Origin: CAWJLE01 sp963843645 | GTDB taxonomy: Bacteria; Chloroflexota; Anaerolineae; DAOTYC01 | Length of the DNA: 64,000 nt | Reading direction: 5' to 3' | Assembly (NCBI GenBank): GCA_963843645.1 | Contig: CAWJLE010000003.1 | Span: 1,860,001-1,924,000, forward strand | Part shown: positions 1 through 8,814 of the stretch, piece after piece | Numbering within the stretch: position 1 is the stretch's first letter | Layout of the letters: each line of letters begins with the position of its first letter | Made by a program: the position numbers and the translations under genes | Notes under the pieces: generated by a model | What the model was told of the DNA's origin: nothing | The model's input: the letters and a program-made list of their open reading frames with translations, nothing else | Databases searched by the model: none

Positions 1-619
1 TGTTGGCGCGCGATGCCTCGCTGATTCGGCCTTCTTCGTATTGCTGCAACAAACTGGCATACGTGTTCTGCTTGAGTTCGATGGAGGGTGGGATGTTCTC
101 TTTGGAGTAACGCGCCCGAGCTTCGTCGAGCTCTTGACCGATTTCGGCCAACTGCTGATTCAATATCTGCTGAGTCGCCTTAGCACTACCGACAAAGTAC
201 TCGAGCGAGCGTTCGGTCAGGATGTCCGCCAGGGTATTCGCTTTGTCTTTGGCTGAGTCCGGATCAGCATCGGTGACTGAAAGCTTCATCAACTCCGTAT
301 TGAGAATCAGTTCAACTTTGACCCGTTTCTCCAATCCTGTCGGATCCCCCAGGCCAAGCCGTTGCGTCAACTCTGACAGCACCGGACGGCTCGCCGCCAA
401 ATCAGCGTATGTGTTGATGACGCGGTCGAAATCGGTGATGAGGCTGGACGATCCAGAACCGCCTGCCGACACCCGCAGCTTCACGCTGGCGGTGTAGGTT
501 GGTAGTGTCTGCATTGTGCCGATTGTGACAATCGTCAAGACAATCAGCGTACTGAGCACCACCATCCATCCGCGCCTCTTCAGGATTCGAATGTAGTCAA
601 TCAGCTTCACTTGACTCAC
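1..619 (-). CDS. Wzz/chain-length determinant protein, partial
   Basis: N-terminal 206 residues of a polysaccharide co-polymerase; the gene runs off the left edge. Read on the minus strand from a GTG at 619 behind AAGGAG (3-nt spacing; a second in-frame GTG at 610 is the alternative). Residues 1-15 are short and cytoplasmic with basic residues (IRILKRRGW), then comes one membrane helix (about 18-38), then an extracytoplasmic region rich in charged helix (LNQQLAEIGQELDEARARYS), the usual Wzz layout. Wzz proteins set chain length of exported polysaccharide and often lead into a tyrosine kinase domain; whether one follows lies outside the window. It is the last gene seen of the minus-strand polysaccharide locus, about 65 nt after the dehydrogenase gene. 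Confidence 0.85.
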   Translation of the reverse strand, partial: MSQVKLIDYIRILKRRGWMVVLSTLIVLTIVTIGTMQTLPTYTASVKLRVSAGGSGSSSLITDFDRVINTYADLAASRPVLSELTQRLGLGDPTGLEKRVKVELILNTELMKLSVTDADPDSAKDKANTLADILTERSLEYFVGSAKATQQILNQQLAEIGQELDEARARYSKENIPPSIELKQNTYASLLQQYEEGRISEASRAN

Positions 620-683
620 GTGCTCCTTGTCAGATAATGCCCGTCAGTGTACACACAGCAGCAAGGCTGCACCGAATGCTTCA

Positions 684-1703
684 TCAGGCAGAATCAATGA
701 GCTCCTGACGTCCGCCATTGTGAAGAGATCGGTCCGCCGCCTCCAGTACCTTCACCACTCGCAACCCAATCCGCCCCGAACTTTGCGGTTCGGTGTTGTT
801 CCCGATGCAGTCCAGAAAGTGTTGGCATTCCAGCTTCAATGGTTCCGCGAAACGGATGTTCGGGATAACAACATCGCCATAACGATAACTACACTGGAAG
901 TCGCCAAACGTGTCCGTGTAAGGAGGAGTCTCCACGCCTTTGTCGTAAATCCTGATCTTCTCCAACGGCTCCACATCGTCGTATACCGCCATCTTCTTGC
1001 TACCCACCACAGTAATGCGCCTCACCTTGCACGGATCGAGCCAACTCATGTGGGAATGAGATAGGACGCAATCCGGAAAGGTCATGTGCATATACACTAT
1101 GTCCTGCGATCCGGCAAAAATGCAGGCTGCGCCCTGGGCACTTACGGCAACCGGGTCACTGCCAAGAACGTAACGAAGGATCGAGATGTCGTGCGGCGCC
1201 AAGTCCCACAGGACGTTCGAATGCGCATTGAACAAACCCAGGTTTACCCTTACAGAGTCCACGTAGTAGATGCGCCCCAACTCACCGCACTCTATGGTAG
1301 CCTTCAGTGCACGCACGGCCGGGTTGTACTCGAAGGTGTGGCCAACCATGAGTTTCAAGCCGCGGTTCTCGGCAATCTGGTTAAGTTTCTCAGCGTCACC
1401 GCTATTGACGGTCAAAGGTTTTTCGACGAGCACGTGAAGGTCATGTGTCAGGCAGTCCTGGGCGATGGGGAAATGAGTGGCAGGTGGCGTAGCCACGACC
1501 ACGGCGTCAAGTTTCATCGCAAAGAATTCTCGATAGTCGGTCGTGCAATGGATCTGCGAATATGTGTTCGTGACGTGCTCCAATCGCTCCCCTCTCACGT
1601 CGGCAACGGCAACCACGTCAGAGACTGGAAGGTCCACGAAGTTCCGAAGCAAGTTGGGGCCCCAGTAGCCGATTCCAATGACTCCTACCTTGATACGGTC
1701 CAT
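684..1703 (-). CDS. Gfo/Idh/MocA oxidoreductase (WlbA/WbpB-like), copy 2
   Basis: NAD-dependent sugar dehydrogenase of 339 residues. Residues 5-20 carry the Rossmann motif GVIGIGYWGPN, then VATPPATH and the catalytic-site motif EKPL, and in the C-terminal half NLGLFNAH and DLAPHD. This pattern matches WlbA/WbpB enzymes that oxidise C3 of UDP-N-acetylglucosaminuronic acid, but the substrate is inferred. Start taken at the ATG at 1703 with GGGAGGG 12 nt upstream; a longer reading from 1730 lacks that support. It is very similar along its whole length to the gene at 10606-11628, so it is a duplicate. It lies apart from the rest of the pathway, behind its own likely promoter at 2115-2143. Confidence 0.9.
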   Translation of the reverse strand: MDRIKVGVIGIGYWGPNLLRNFVDLPVSDVVAVADVRGERLEHVTNTYSQIHCTTDYREFFAMKLDAVVVATPPATHFPIAQDCLTHDLHVLVEKPLTVNSGDAEKLNQIAENRGLKLMVGHTFEYNPAVRALKATIECGELGRIYYVDSVRVNLGLFNAHSNVLWDLAPHDISILRYVLGSDPVAVSAQGAACIFAGSQDIVYMHMTFPDCVLSHSHMSWLDPCKVRRITVVGSKKMAVYDDVEPLEKIRIYDKGVETPPYTDTFGDFQCSYRYGDVVIPNIRFAEPLKLECQHFLDCIGNNTEPQSSGRIGLRVVKVLEAADRSLHNGGRQELIDSA

Positions 1704-2365
1704 GGCACATCTGCCCTCCCGGATGGGCAACGCGGCCCACCACCTGGTTGATCCAAGATGACATCTGACTATCCGTGGTTATGTCGGCAAGGCCCTCGCC
1801 ACGCTTCTGGCATTGCAACCAACTCGAGCGCGACTCTCATCATCGGCTGGCGCGCTCTTCGGATCGTACCCACACGTCTCACCTGCCTGCGAGTTGGCTT
1901 CCCAAGGCCTGGGAACAGCGCGCCACCGGGCTGGACTCGATCGTGGCAATGATGTGGATGAGTCGCGCACACGCCACAGACCAAACGGCGGAGCCCCAGG
2001 AACCAACCCTATCACGGCGCGACTGACGCTTTGTTTATTCAAGAGTATTCATTTGCGCGCCCACGTGCCCAGCATCGATGGACTGATAACGACAAATCCC
2101 CCGCGGTTATTATCATTATAGCATTTTCTGCGAAGATACGCAATAGTACGCTTATAAATGTACGACAGATGCCTTTTAGGCATCAAGAGCGGTTTCAAAT
2201 TGATCAAAGGTTCTTCAGAACTGCCCACGCTGGTTCCTGAGACGGCGGCGAAATGCTTTTGCGAACAGGGAACCGTGGATCCAGATCTCGTCTCGCACTG
2301 TGTGACTGCGGGCAGATACCCCGAAGGCTGCACGACTGCCCCTCACTGCCAGACCCACCAGCCGA
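1704..2365. other. Intergenic region, 662 bp, leader of the minus-strand dehydrogenase gene
   Basis: No convincing gene. Several overlapping short frames exist on both strands but none has a ribosome site, family motif or coherent composition. It contains the promoter at 2115-2143 (minus strand), which would give the gene at 684-1703 an untranslated leader of about 400 nt. I see no clear riboswitch fold. Confidence 0.6.
2115..2143 (-). promoter_or_regulatory. Predicted sigma70-type promoter, extended -10
   Basis: On the minus strand, TTGCGT (2138-2143) is followed after 17 bp by TATAAT (2115-2120), with TGC directly before the -10. It would drive the Gfo/Idh gene at 684-1703 and the Wzz gene. 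Confidence 0.6.
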
Positions 2366-3898
2366 TCAACTGCCAGATACTACCTGATACACGGACACGT
2401 CTCCAGACTCGCTCTCGTAAACCAATTGGAATCGGTCCGGATGACGCCGCAACACCGGCAGAATCAGTCTTGTCTGCAGCTCCTCCAGCTCAGAATCATC
2501 ACGTGTCGTCACCTGGGGAACGAAAAGGCCCAGCGAGATGAGAACGTGAGACACCCCTTCGATGTCGATTCGATTCAGCAGGCTCTGCTCATCGTCAACC
2601 TGTGGGAAGTCCACCGTCCGGCGATCGGCGTACAAGAAACGTGAACAAGGCCATCCGGTCATCACGATCGCGCGAGGGGTCGAATTCGCCGCGATCCAGT
2701 TCGTGCCACTGCGGAAATCGATCATATGCTTGGACATCGGATCAATCACATTTCGGCCATCTTGCAACACCATGACAGCAAAGAACAACACCAGGATTGC
2801 ACTCAACACCGCCTGCGGCAGGTTGCGCAGCGAGAATCGACGCGTGACTAGTGAGCTAAGCCAGCCGAGGCCTTCGATTAAATAGAAGCAGATAAACGGC
2901 AACACAGGCAACAAATACCTTGGCTCGGTTTCGTCAATGGTTACGCTTAGAGCGCCCAAATAGCATAGGAAATAGATCTCACCAATCGACAATTTCCTCC
3001 TGACCACACGCACGAAACCCAGGGCCACTACGGACAACAGTCCCAATTTGAGCAGCAGCATCAGGCTCGCGTTAGTGGCTTGCCCCAGACAGGTGAGTGT
3101 AGCGCCAAAACAGCTGAACCCGTACTGCGGCAAGTACACCCACATGTACTCAAACAAGGTCGACGACATTTTGCCGATTCCCGCGAGGGGGTTGACGACG
3201 GCCGCAACATCCGGTGGGAACAGCACCCCGCCGGCCTGGCGACTGATAATGATTTGGGGCACTATGCCGATTGAGAATAGGACACCGATCGCAATCGCCG
3301 ACCGAGGAGCGCGAGCAGCAATCAGCCACAGAACACAAGCGATGGCCAGTGAGACGCCAACCACTCTGGTCATTGTCGACATGCAAAGCATCAACGCTAT
3401 CAGTGGAACGAAATGCCACGCCGAGTGTCGGCTCGGTTCGAACCTGTGAATCAGGTACAGCGTCAGAAGTGACCAGAAGGTGTAGGCAGTCTCCGACATC
3501 ACCGTGGTGGCAAATGTCACTACTTGCGGATTGAATGCGAAGGCGGCAACAATCAACAACACATAACCAGGGCTGGTGCGGAAGTCAAAGTACCACTTTA
3601 GAATTAGAAGTGACACGAGCGTCAGAAACACTGAGCACAGCTGAAGGGGCACCAGGCTAGATGGCCACACCGCAGTCAGTGGGCTGAGCAACAGAGGGTA
3701 ACCTATTGGAAAGCTGCGTTCGAGCTGAGGCGTCGGAGAATTGATACGAGCGTAACCTTGCCCACCGGCGATTGACTTGGCTAAGACGACATACACCCCA
3801 TCATCGTGCCATGCCCCGACCTCGAAGTAGCCCATCGTGAGAAGGTAGCATGCTGTCGCGATGACGGCCAGAATCGCAAAAGCGCGGCGACTGCTCAT
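2366..3898 (-). CDS. GT39-like polytopic membrane glycosyltransferase
   Basis: Hydrophobic protein of 510 residues with about ten membrane helices. After helix 1 (residues 5-25) comes an extracytoplasmic loop with paired acids (AWHDDGVYVVLAKSIAGG), the position of the catalytic acid in ArnT/PMT-type GT39 enzymes, and later the FPIGYPLLLSPL segment typical of that family. Such enzymes move a sugar from a polyprenyl-phosphate carrier on the outer face of the membrane. The acceptor is unknown. Start taken at ATG 3898 (MSSRRAFAIL), with GGAAG 9 nt upstream; a frame extension to 3991 reads as non-membrane sequence and is unlikely. It follows the deacetylase by 138 bp on the same strand. Confidence 0.78.
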   Translation of the reverse strand: MSSRRAFAILAVIATACYLLTMGYFEVGAWHDDGVYVVLAKSIAGGQGYARINSPTPQLERSFPIGYPLLLSPLTAVWPSSLVPLQLCSVFLTLVSLLILKWYFDFRTSPGYVLLIVAAFAFNPQVVTFATTVMSETAYTFWSLLTLYLIHRFEPSRHSAWHFVPLIALMLCMSTMTRVVGVSLAIACVLWLIAARAPRSAIAIGVLFSIGIVPQIIISRQAGGVLFPPDVAAVVNPLAGIGKMSSTLFEYMWVYLPQYGFSCFGATLTCLGQATNASLMLLLKLGLLSVVALGFVRVVRRKLSIGEIYFLCYLGALSVTIDETEPRYLLPVLPFICFYLIEGLGWLSSLVTRRFSLRNLPQAVLSAILVLFFAVMVLQDGRNVIDPMSKHMIDFRSGTNWIAANSTPRAIVMTGWPCSRFLYADRRTVDFPQVDDEQSLLNRIDIEGVSHVLISLGLFVPQVTTRDDSELEELQTRLILPVLRRHPDRFQLVYESESGDVSVYQVVSGS

Positions 3899-4036
3899 CG
3901 AGAGACTTCCGACTCTGATCAAAGATGCTCCAGACGATGCACAGCAGACGCCGGCATCCATACAATTCTTCGAGTCACTGCCAGACCACACCGGCCACTC
4001 TGCCGACCTGCGTCAAGCCGAACGACACGTCCTTCT

Positions 4037-5041
4037 TCAATGCTCGGACCCTCCAGTGGCGCCAAAGCTCGGCTCGATGACCGGGCAACTGGCAGACCGT
4101 CCCACTGCGAGAGCATGCTCCCGCACGGTCAGAACCTCGAACCTTTCCTCGTACAGACGCAGAACCTCACGCACCAACTTCAATTTTGTCTCTACCTGTA
4201 GCCTCATGGCCGGGAAGAAAGACAACTCCTTGACGTCGGACGCACCCAAGAAATCCAGTGGATGGAGAAGCAACGACGGCTGTGTTTGGGTCAGCTGGAA
4301 CAGTGTCATAGCGAACTTGAAGTAGGTCAGTGCGAGTACTGTCGAGAAAGTGGCCAGATACATGACGTAACTCACGTGAATTGGGACTCGGAACAGCGGC
4401 ATCGTGGTCACCGGTATTTCCAGCAGGCCTTTCTCAGCCTCCCAGCCATCCATATACCAGCGATAAGGACGCAGAGGGCGCAACCCGTCGCGCAGGGTGC
4501 CGAACAACAGCCTTCGTTGCCGCTTCTGCTCCGCGGTTAGCCTTGAGGTTGCAAAATAGTAAAGCCTCGCCGCCGGCCCCAGGAAGGTCGGCAGCGTTGA
4601 AGCATCGTACAGGTAACCGCGCCGTGCCAGCACCGTCAAGACTGCGGGAGACAGACTGTAACCAGGACCGCGAAAACCTGTTGGCCTTTGGCCGGTGACT
4701 CGCTGAATGTGCTGCTCGGCCTGACCAAGTTCCTCGTCAATGTCCGTCTCCGTCATGAGGTGCAACCAGGGCTCATGACTAAACGAATGATTGCCAATTT
4801 CATGGCCCGCAAGGGCAATGGACCGAATGGCCTCCGAGTTCTTATCCAACGCAGCGTCCTGCCCGACGACGAAAAACGTGATCGTCAGGTTCATCTGTCT
4901 CAGGAATTCCAGAATGCGCGGGACCGCCAGATCGAGATATGAAGGGAACTGCTCCCAGCCAGGGTCGCCGTGTATCCTCATGTAGGACCATTGATTGTCA
5001 AGATCGACGGACAGACTTGCGATTCGGTTACTATAACTCAT
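4037..5041 (-). CDS. Polysaccharide deacetylase (NodB homology)
   Basis: 334 residues. The N-terminal motif SVDLDNQW supplies the metal-binding acid, GHEIGNHSFSHEP supplies the H-x3-H metal ligands, and TGFRGPGYS matches NodB motif 3. These are the carbohydrate esterase 4 hallmarks for removing N- or O-acetyl groups from polysaccharide. There is no signal peptide, so it probably acts on a lipid-linked or cytoplasmic intermediate. A C-terminal LLLHPLDFLG is a conserved late motif in this subgroup. It sits 55 bp after the FAD oxidoreductase in the same minus-strand operon. Confidence 0.9.
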   Translation of the reverse strand: MSYSNRIASLSVDLDNQWSYMRIHGDPGWEQFPSYLDLAVPRILEFLRQMNLTITFFVVGQDAALDKNSEAIRSIALAGHEIGNHSFSHEPWLHLMTETDIDEELGQAEQHIQRVTGQRPTGFRGPGYSLSPAVLTVLARRGYLYDASTLPTFLGPAARLYYFATSRLTAEQKRQRRLLFGTLRDGLRPLRPYRWYMDGWEAEKGLLEIPVTTMPLFRVPIHVSYVMYLATFSTVLALTYFKFAMTLFQLTQTQPSLLLHPLDFLGASDVKELSFFPAMRLQVETKLKLVREVLRLYEERFEVLTVREHALAVGRSASCPVIEPSFGATGGSEH

Positions 5042-5096
5042 TTCCTCTCCCGACGGCTAGCATCCAAAACTTGCAGGTAGAACACATGGGTCAGTG

Positions 5097-6449
5097 TCAT
5101 GTCTCCACGCGGTCGTCACCATTCACGCTCTGCACTCGCGAGGTCAGGATACTGCCGATCACGGTTTGCGCCACATCGCGGGCATGCCGGGTAACGGACT
5201 CACAATTGGTCAGTGCCGGGTAGACCTGTGATGAAGTGGCTAGAAACAGATTCCGAATGGGCGTCGAGACCGCGGGAATCGCGTCCGTCTGATTGAGCCG
5301 GCGGAGTGGTTCCACACAACGCTCCCGTTCCAGGCGGAAGAAACGGATCCAACTTCGCTCGAACTCGGGAAGCATTACCTCCAGGTTCTTCAACCAGAGA
5401 TCTTTGATCTCTTCGTCGGACATGTCCTGGAGAGGATTCCCGGAAACGACGTACTTGGGCAAATAGACCAACTGATGACCGCCGACGTACTGCGGATCGA
5501 TGTACGTCGTAGTCTCAATGACTCCCGTGAAGGGGAAACTGTCGTCGGCGATGTTCAGGGTCCAGCAGCCCGTCAACGGACGGTCCAGAACGAGCAATGG
5601 GCAGATGATGTCCAGATAGTCCGTCCGGCCCAGGGACTTCTGATAGGCGGCGCTCGCCGCCGGAACAAGATGGCGGAACGTCGGAGGCGGCAGGGTCGCT
5701 ACGACTGCGTCGTACTCGGCGAACCCAGAACTGCTGCGCAGCCCCAACGCACGTCCTCGCTCGATCACGATCTCTCGCACCGGCGTTCCAAGGTGAATGG
5801 CGCCGCCGGAGGCTTCGATCTCCCCCGCCATGGCTTTGATGAGCGCGAAGTAGCCCCCGAGAATATGCCCGGCCATTTCCTTCTGGGCAGCGCCTCCGCG
5901 GGTCGACTTCATCCGAACGAGTCTCGACCACATGTACGTTGCCGGGACTTCGTCGAAGGAGCCGTCGAACTTACCCTTCAGCATCGGCCGCCATACGTTT
6001 TCGTACGCGCGCCTCCCGCTCAGACCAACCAACCACGCTTCGACGCTGACGCCCTCGAGCCTGTGCCAGTCCCGTACGAGCTGAGCATAGAGGATCGTGA
6101 GGCCGAGCCTGAATCGGTCAGTCAAACCCAACGGAGGGAAACGCATGAAATCAGCGATGTTGTTCATCGGGTAGACTGCGCCATCGTGGAAAACGCCCAT
6201 TTTGGTTTGCTGGAAGTGGAGTCTGTCAGCCATACCCAATTCTGCACAGAGCTGACCCAGATTCGCGTCGCTGGACAGAATGGCGTGATAAAAGCGATCG
6301 ACTACTGCTCCATCAGGCAGAACGACGGGCCTGACCTGGCCGCCCAGCTCTCCTTCGGCCTCGAAGATCTCCACCCCAACGTTCTGGCGCGAGAGGTAGT
6401 AGGCGAGGCTGACGCCCATCATGCCCCCACCAACGATCCCAACTTTCAT
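5097..6449 (-). CDS. FAD-dependent oxidoreductase (amine oxidase/protoporphyrinogen oxidase-like)
   Basis: 450 residues. Starts directly with the dinucleotide-binding motif VGIVGGGMMGVSLAYYLSR and the following EAEGELGGQVR, which binds FAD. The rest resembles NAD(P)-binding amine-oxidase-like proteins found in exopolysaccharide loci; the substrate is not evident. The start overlaps the end of the epimerase gene by 4 nt (ATGA), so translation is likely coupled. Its position between an epimerase and a deacetylase suggests a role in modifying a sugar or lipid-linked intermediate (inference). UDP-galactopyranose mutase is a distant alternative but its specific motifs are not seen. Confidence 0.85.
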   Translation of the reverse strand: MKVGIVGGGMMGVSLAYYLSRQNVGVEIFEAEGELGGQVRPVVLPDGAVVDRFYHAILSSDANLGQLCAELGMADRLHFQQTKMGVFHDGAVYPMNNIADFMRFPPLGLTDRFRLGLTILYAQLVRDWHRLEGVSVEAWLVGLSGRRAYENVWRPMLKGKFDGSFDEVPATYMWSRLVRMKSTRGGAAQKEMAGHILGGYFALIKAMAGEIEASGGAIHLGTPVREIVIERGRALGLRSSSGFAEYDAVVATLPPPTFRHLVPAASAAYQKSLGRTDYLDIICPLLVLDRPLTGCWTLNIADDSFPFTGVIETTTYIDPQYVGGHQLVYLPKYVVSGNPLQDMSDEEIKDLWLKNLEVMLPEFERSWIRFFRLERERCVEPLRRLNQTDAIPAVSTPIRNLFLATSSQVYPALTNCESVTRHARDVAQTVIGSILTSRVQSVNGDDRVET

Positions 6450-7570
6450 CGTTGAGATCCTGGTTCGAGCCGCGTCGGGCTCGAGTGGTTTGCTTGCAGC
6501 TGAACGAAACGGACTTCTTCCATGCTCAGTATCTCCGCAATACGCTGCGCGGCTGTTCCATCGCCGAAGATGAGCGGACGCTCTGCCGGCGGCACCAGGC
6601 CGAACCAGCCTTCCACAATACGGTCAGTATCTGCACCCACCAATCGGTTCCAACCTGTGCGAATCGTGTCGACCCATTCCGTCTCGTCCCTCAGCGTCAG
6701 GCACGGTATTGCGTGGAAATAGGCCTCCCGCTGCACTCCTCCTGAGTCGGTGGCGATCAGACGAGCGTTCGCCTCGAGCTCAATTTGGTCCAGAAAACCG
6801 ACTGGCTCGATCAATCGAACACCAGTCCGAAACTGGGCGTCGATCGACCGCAAAGCCTTTTGTGTGCGCGGGTGAACCGGGAACACAATAGGTTCAGCGA
6901 CGGCATTGAGAGCGGAGACGATGCTGCTGAGCCGTTGGGGGTCGTCCGTATTGGCCGGGCGATGGACCGTGACCAAGGCATATTCTTTTGGCCGAAGCTG
7001 CAGGTCCGCCAGGATAGTCGATTTTCTGTGGGCGACAGGCTGAGCCAATTGCACGGCATCCAACATGACGTCGCCTACCCAATGAACAGAGTCGGTGATG
7101 CCTTCAGTCGACAACTGGCGCACCGCAACCTCGCTGACGCAAAAATGCAGGTCGGCCAGATGATCGGTCGCCAATCGATTGATTTCCTCAGGCATACGTC
7201 GTTGGAAGCTTCGCTCTCCCGCCTCAATGTGCGCCAGCGGGACCTGCAGCTTACTTGCCGCCAGAGCGGCGCCCAAAGTTGAATTAGTATCGCCCCGAAC
7301 GATCACGAGATCCGGCCGCTCCTTAAGGAGGACTTCCTCCATGCGGACGAGAATCCCAGCGGTTTGATGCCCATGAGACCCTGACCCGACATCCAGGCAA
7401 TAGTCCGGAGCTGGTATCTCCAATTCATCGAAGAATACCTGCGACAATTGGTAGTCGTAATGCTGCCCGGTATGCACTAGAATCTCATGATGATTCCGGC
7501 GAAGTATTCTGCTGACCGGCATGGCTTGTATGAATTCCGGTCGCGCACCTACAACTGACAGGATTTTCAT
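6446..7570 (-). CDS. wecB: UDP-N-acetylglucosamine 2-epimerase (non-hydrolysing), WecB/WbpI type
   Basis: 374 residues, the usual length for the family. Motifs: VGARPEFIQAMP at the N terminus, HTGQHYDYQLS, VRGDTNSTLG, HIEAGERSF, RMPEEINR, TVHRPANTDD and TDSGGVQREAY, all landmarks of the GT-B fold epimerase. Classical WecB makes UDP-ManNAc. Because the locus also encodes the 3-dehydrogenase, 3-aminotransferase and N-acetyltransferase, it could instead be the WbpI-type enzyme acting on UDP-2,3-diacetamido-glucuronate; motifs alone do not settle this. It follows the SMR-like gene by 15 bp and overlaps the oxidoreductase gene by 4 nt. Confidence 0.92.
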   Translation of the reverse strand: MKILSVVGARPEFIQAMPVSRILRRNHHEILVHTGQHYDYQLSQVFFDELEIPAPDYCLDVGSGSHGHQTAGILVRMEEVLLKERPDLVIVRGDTNSTLGAALAASKLQVPLAHIEAGERSFQRRMPEEINRLATDHLADLHFCVSEVAVRQLSTEGITDSVHWVGDVMLDAVQLAQPVAHRKSTILADLQLRPKEYALVTVHRPANTDDPQRLSSIVSALNAVAEPIVFPVHPRTQKALRSIDAQFRTGVRLIEPVGFLDQIELEANARLIATDSGGVQREAYFHAIPCLTLRDETEWVDTIRTGWNRLVGADTDRIVEGWFGLVPPAERPLIFGDGTAAQRIAEILSMEEVRFVQLQANHSSPTRLEPGSQR

Positions 7571-7585
7571 TTGATTATCTCTGGC

Positions 7586-7954
7586 CTACGTACGCGATAT
7601 GACCAACACCCCGACGATAATGATCAACGTTCCCAACAATCTTGGAAACGACAGATTCTCACCAAACAGCCGCCAGGACGCGAGCAGCATGACGGCATAG
7701 CTCAGACTGGCAAAAGGATAGGCGTAGCTAAGATCAACCCGCGATAGAGCAGTCAACCAGAATACGAGACTGAGCCCGTAGATGCCGAGGCCGACGACGA
7801 TGTAGAAGTTTGTCGCAATTCGCCACAGGATGCTCGCCAGTTCCTGCGCGGTCAGCTCCAAAGGTCCCATCGTTGCCATACCGGCTTTCAGCAGGATTTG
7901 ACCGACGGCTCCCGTTACAACGCTAATCAGGATATACGCGACAGCCACATTCAC
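7586..7954 (-). CDS. Small EamA/SMR-like transporter
   Basis: 122 residues with four membrane helices. It has the GQILLKAGM motif after helix 1 and LSYAYPFASLSYAVMLLAS in helix 3, as in ArnE/ArnF-type and EmrE-like proteins. In polysaccharide loci such small proteins act as half-flippases for undecaprenyl-phosphate sugars, which is the likely role next to the GT2 gene. Start set at GTG 7954, which has GGGAGG 8 nt upstream; a longer open frame to 8122 overlaps the glycosyltransferase gene and has no membrane character. Confidence 0.75.
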   Translation of the reverse strand: MNVAVAYILISVVTGAVGQILLKAGMATMGPLELTAQELASILWRIATNFYIVVGLGIYGLSLVFWLTALSRVDLSYAYPFASLSYAVMLLASWRLFGENLSFPRLLGTLIIIVGVLVISRT

Positions 7955-7979
7955 GTTGTTTGCCTCCCGGCGCCAAGCA

Positions 7980-8795
7980 TCAAATACCCCTCTCCCGGCC
8001 GTGAACCAAGTCCGCTTTTCGCGGCACCAGAGACCAAAGCCCAAGGCGGTGCAGCAACACGGCCAACTGAAAGCGACAGTGAGCCAGAACGGTACGTACC
8101 AGCTTGGCTTTGGAGCTCCCATATGCTCTTATGTTCAGCGTTGCGGGGTATTCGGCCACTCTGTAGCCCGCGAGAAGACTCTTCACCAATAGCTCGGCCT
8201 GGGACAAAAAACCGTTCGAGGAGAAGCTGATGTCTTCGATCACCTTCCTGCGGTAGGCTCTGAACATGGCCGTGTAGGTGAATATTCTCCAATCGACGAG
8301 GATGCGGTATATCAACGACGATCCCCTGCTGAGGACCAGACGATACATTGGTACGCCAGCCACTCTGCCCAGGGGATGATAGGGCGACGCGGTTACGATA
8401 TCAATCTCATCAGTGAGATAAGTGAGCATCTCTGGAATGTGTGAGAAATCGTAGGTTCCGTCGCTGTCCGTCGTGACCAGAATCTCGCCGGTTGCAGCCG
8501 CAAATCCCGCTCGGAGGGCTTTGCCGAGTCCACCATTCTTCTTTTGCTCGACGAGCTTGACCGATACACCCGGGCTTCTGTTCACGCACAGCGCTCGTCT
8601 CAGAGCTTCGAGTGTGTCATCCGTGCTACCGTCGTCGACCAGCACGAGCTCCGTTTCCAGGGAGCGAGAGCTCGCCAGATCGGATAGGACCGGCAGCAGC
8701 GCGGACTTCAACCGAGGTACGTTATCGACCTCGTTGTAACAAGGGACTACCACTGACAAATCCAAACGAATCACTCTCCAGGGTGAGCGGCCCAA
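7980..8795 (-). CDS. Family 2 glycosyltransferase (DPM/ArnC-like)
   Basis: 271 residues, cytoplasmic. GT2 motifs: LSVVVPCYNEVDN near the N terminus, LVDDGSTDDT, GGLGKALRAGF and TTDSDGTYDF (DxD). No C-terminal membrane helices, so it resembles soluble dolichyl-phosphate-mannose-synthase-like enzymes that charge a polyprenyl phosphate. Start uncertain: a TTG at 8795 gives the full frame, while a GTG at 8774 starts closer to the conserved domain. It is followed 25 bp later by the SMR-like gene, a common pairing of carrier-charging enzyme and flippase. Confidence 0.88.
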   Translation of the reverse strand: MGRSPWRVIRLDLSVVVPCYNEVDNVPRLKSALLPVLSDLASSRSLETELVLVDDGSTDDTLEALRRALCVNRSPGVSVKLVEQKKNGGLGKALRAGFAAATGEILVTTDSDGTYDFSHIPEMLTYLTDEIDIVTASPYHPLGRVAGVPMYRLVLSRGSSLIYRILVDWRIFTYTAMFRAYRRKVIEDISFSSNGFLSQAELLVKSLLAGYRVAEYPATLNIRAYGSSKAKLVRTVLAHCRFQLAVLLHRLGLWSLVPRKADLVHGRERGI

Positions 8796-8814
8796 AAACC
8801 CACACGATACGCAT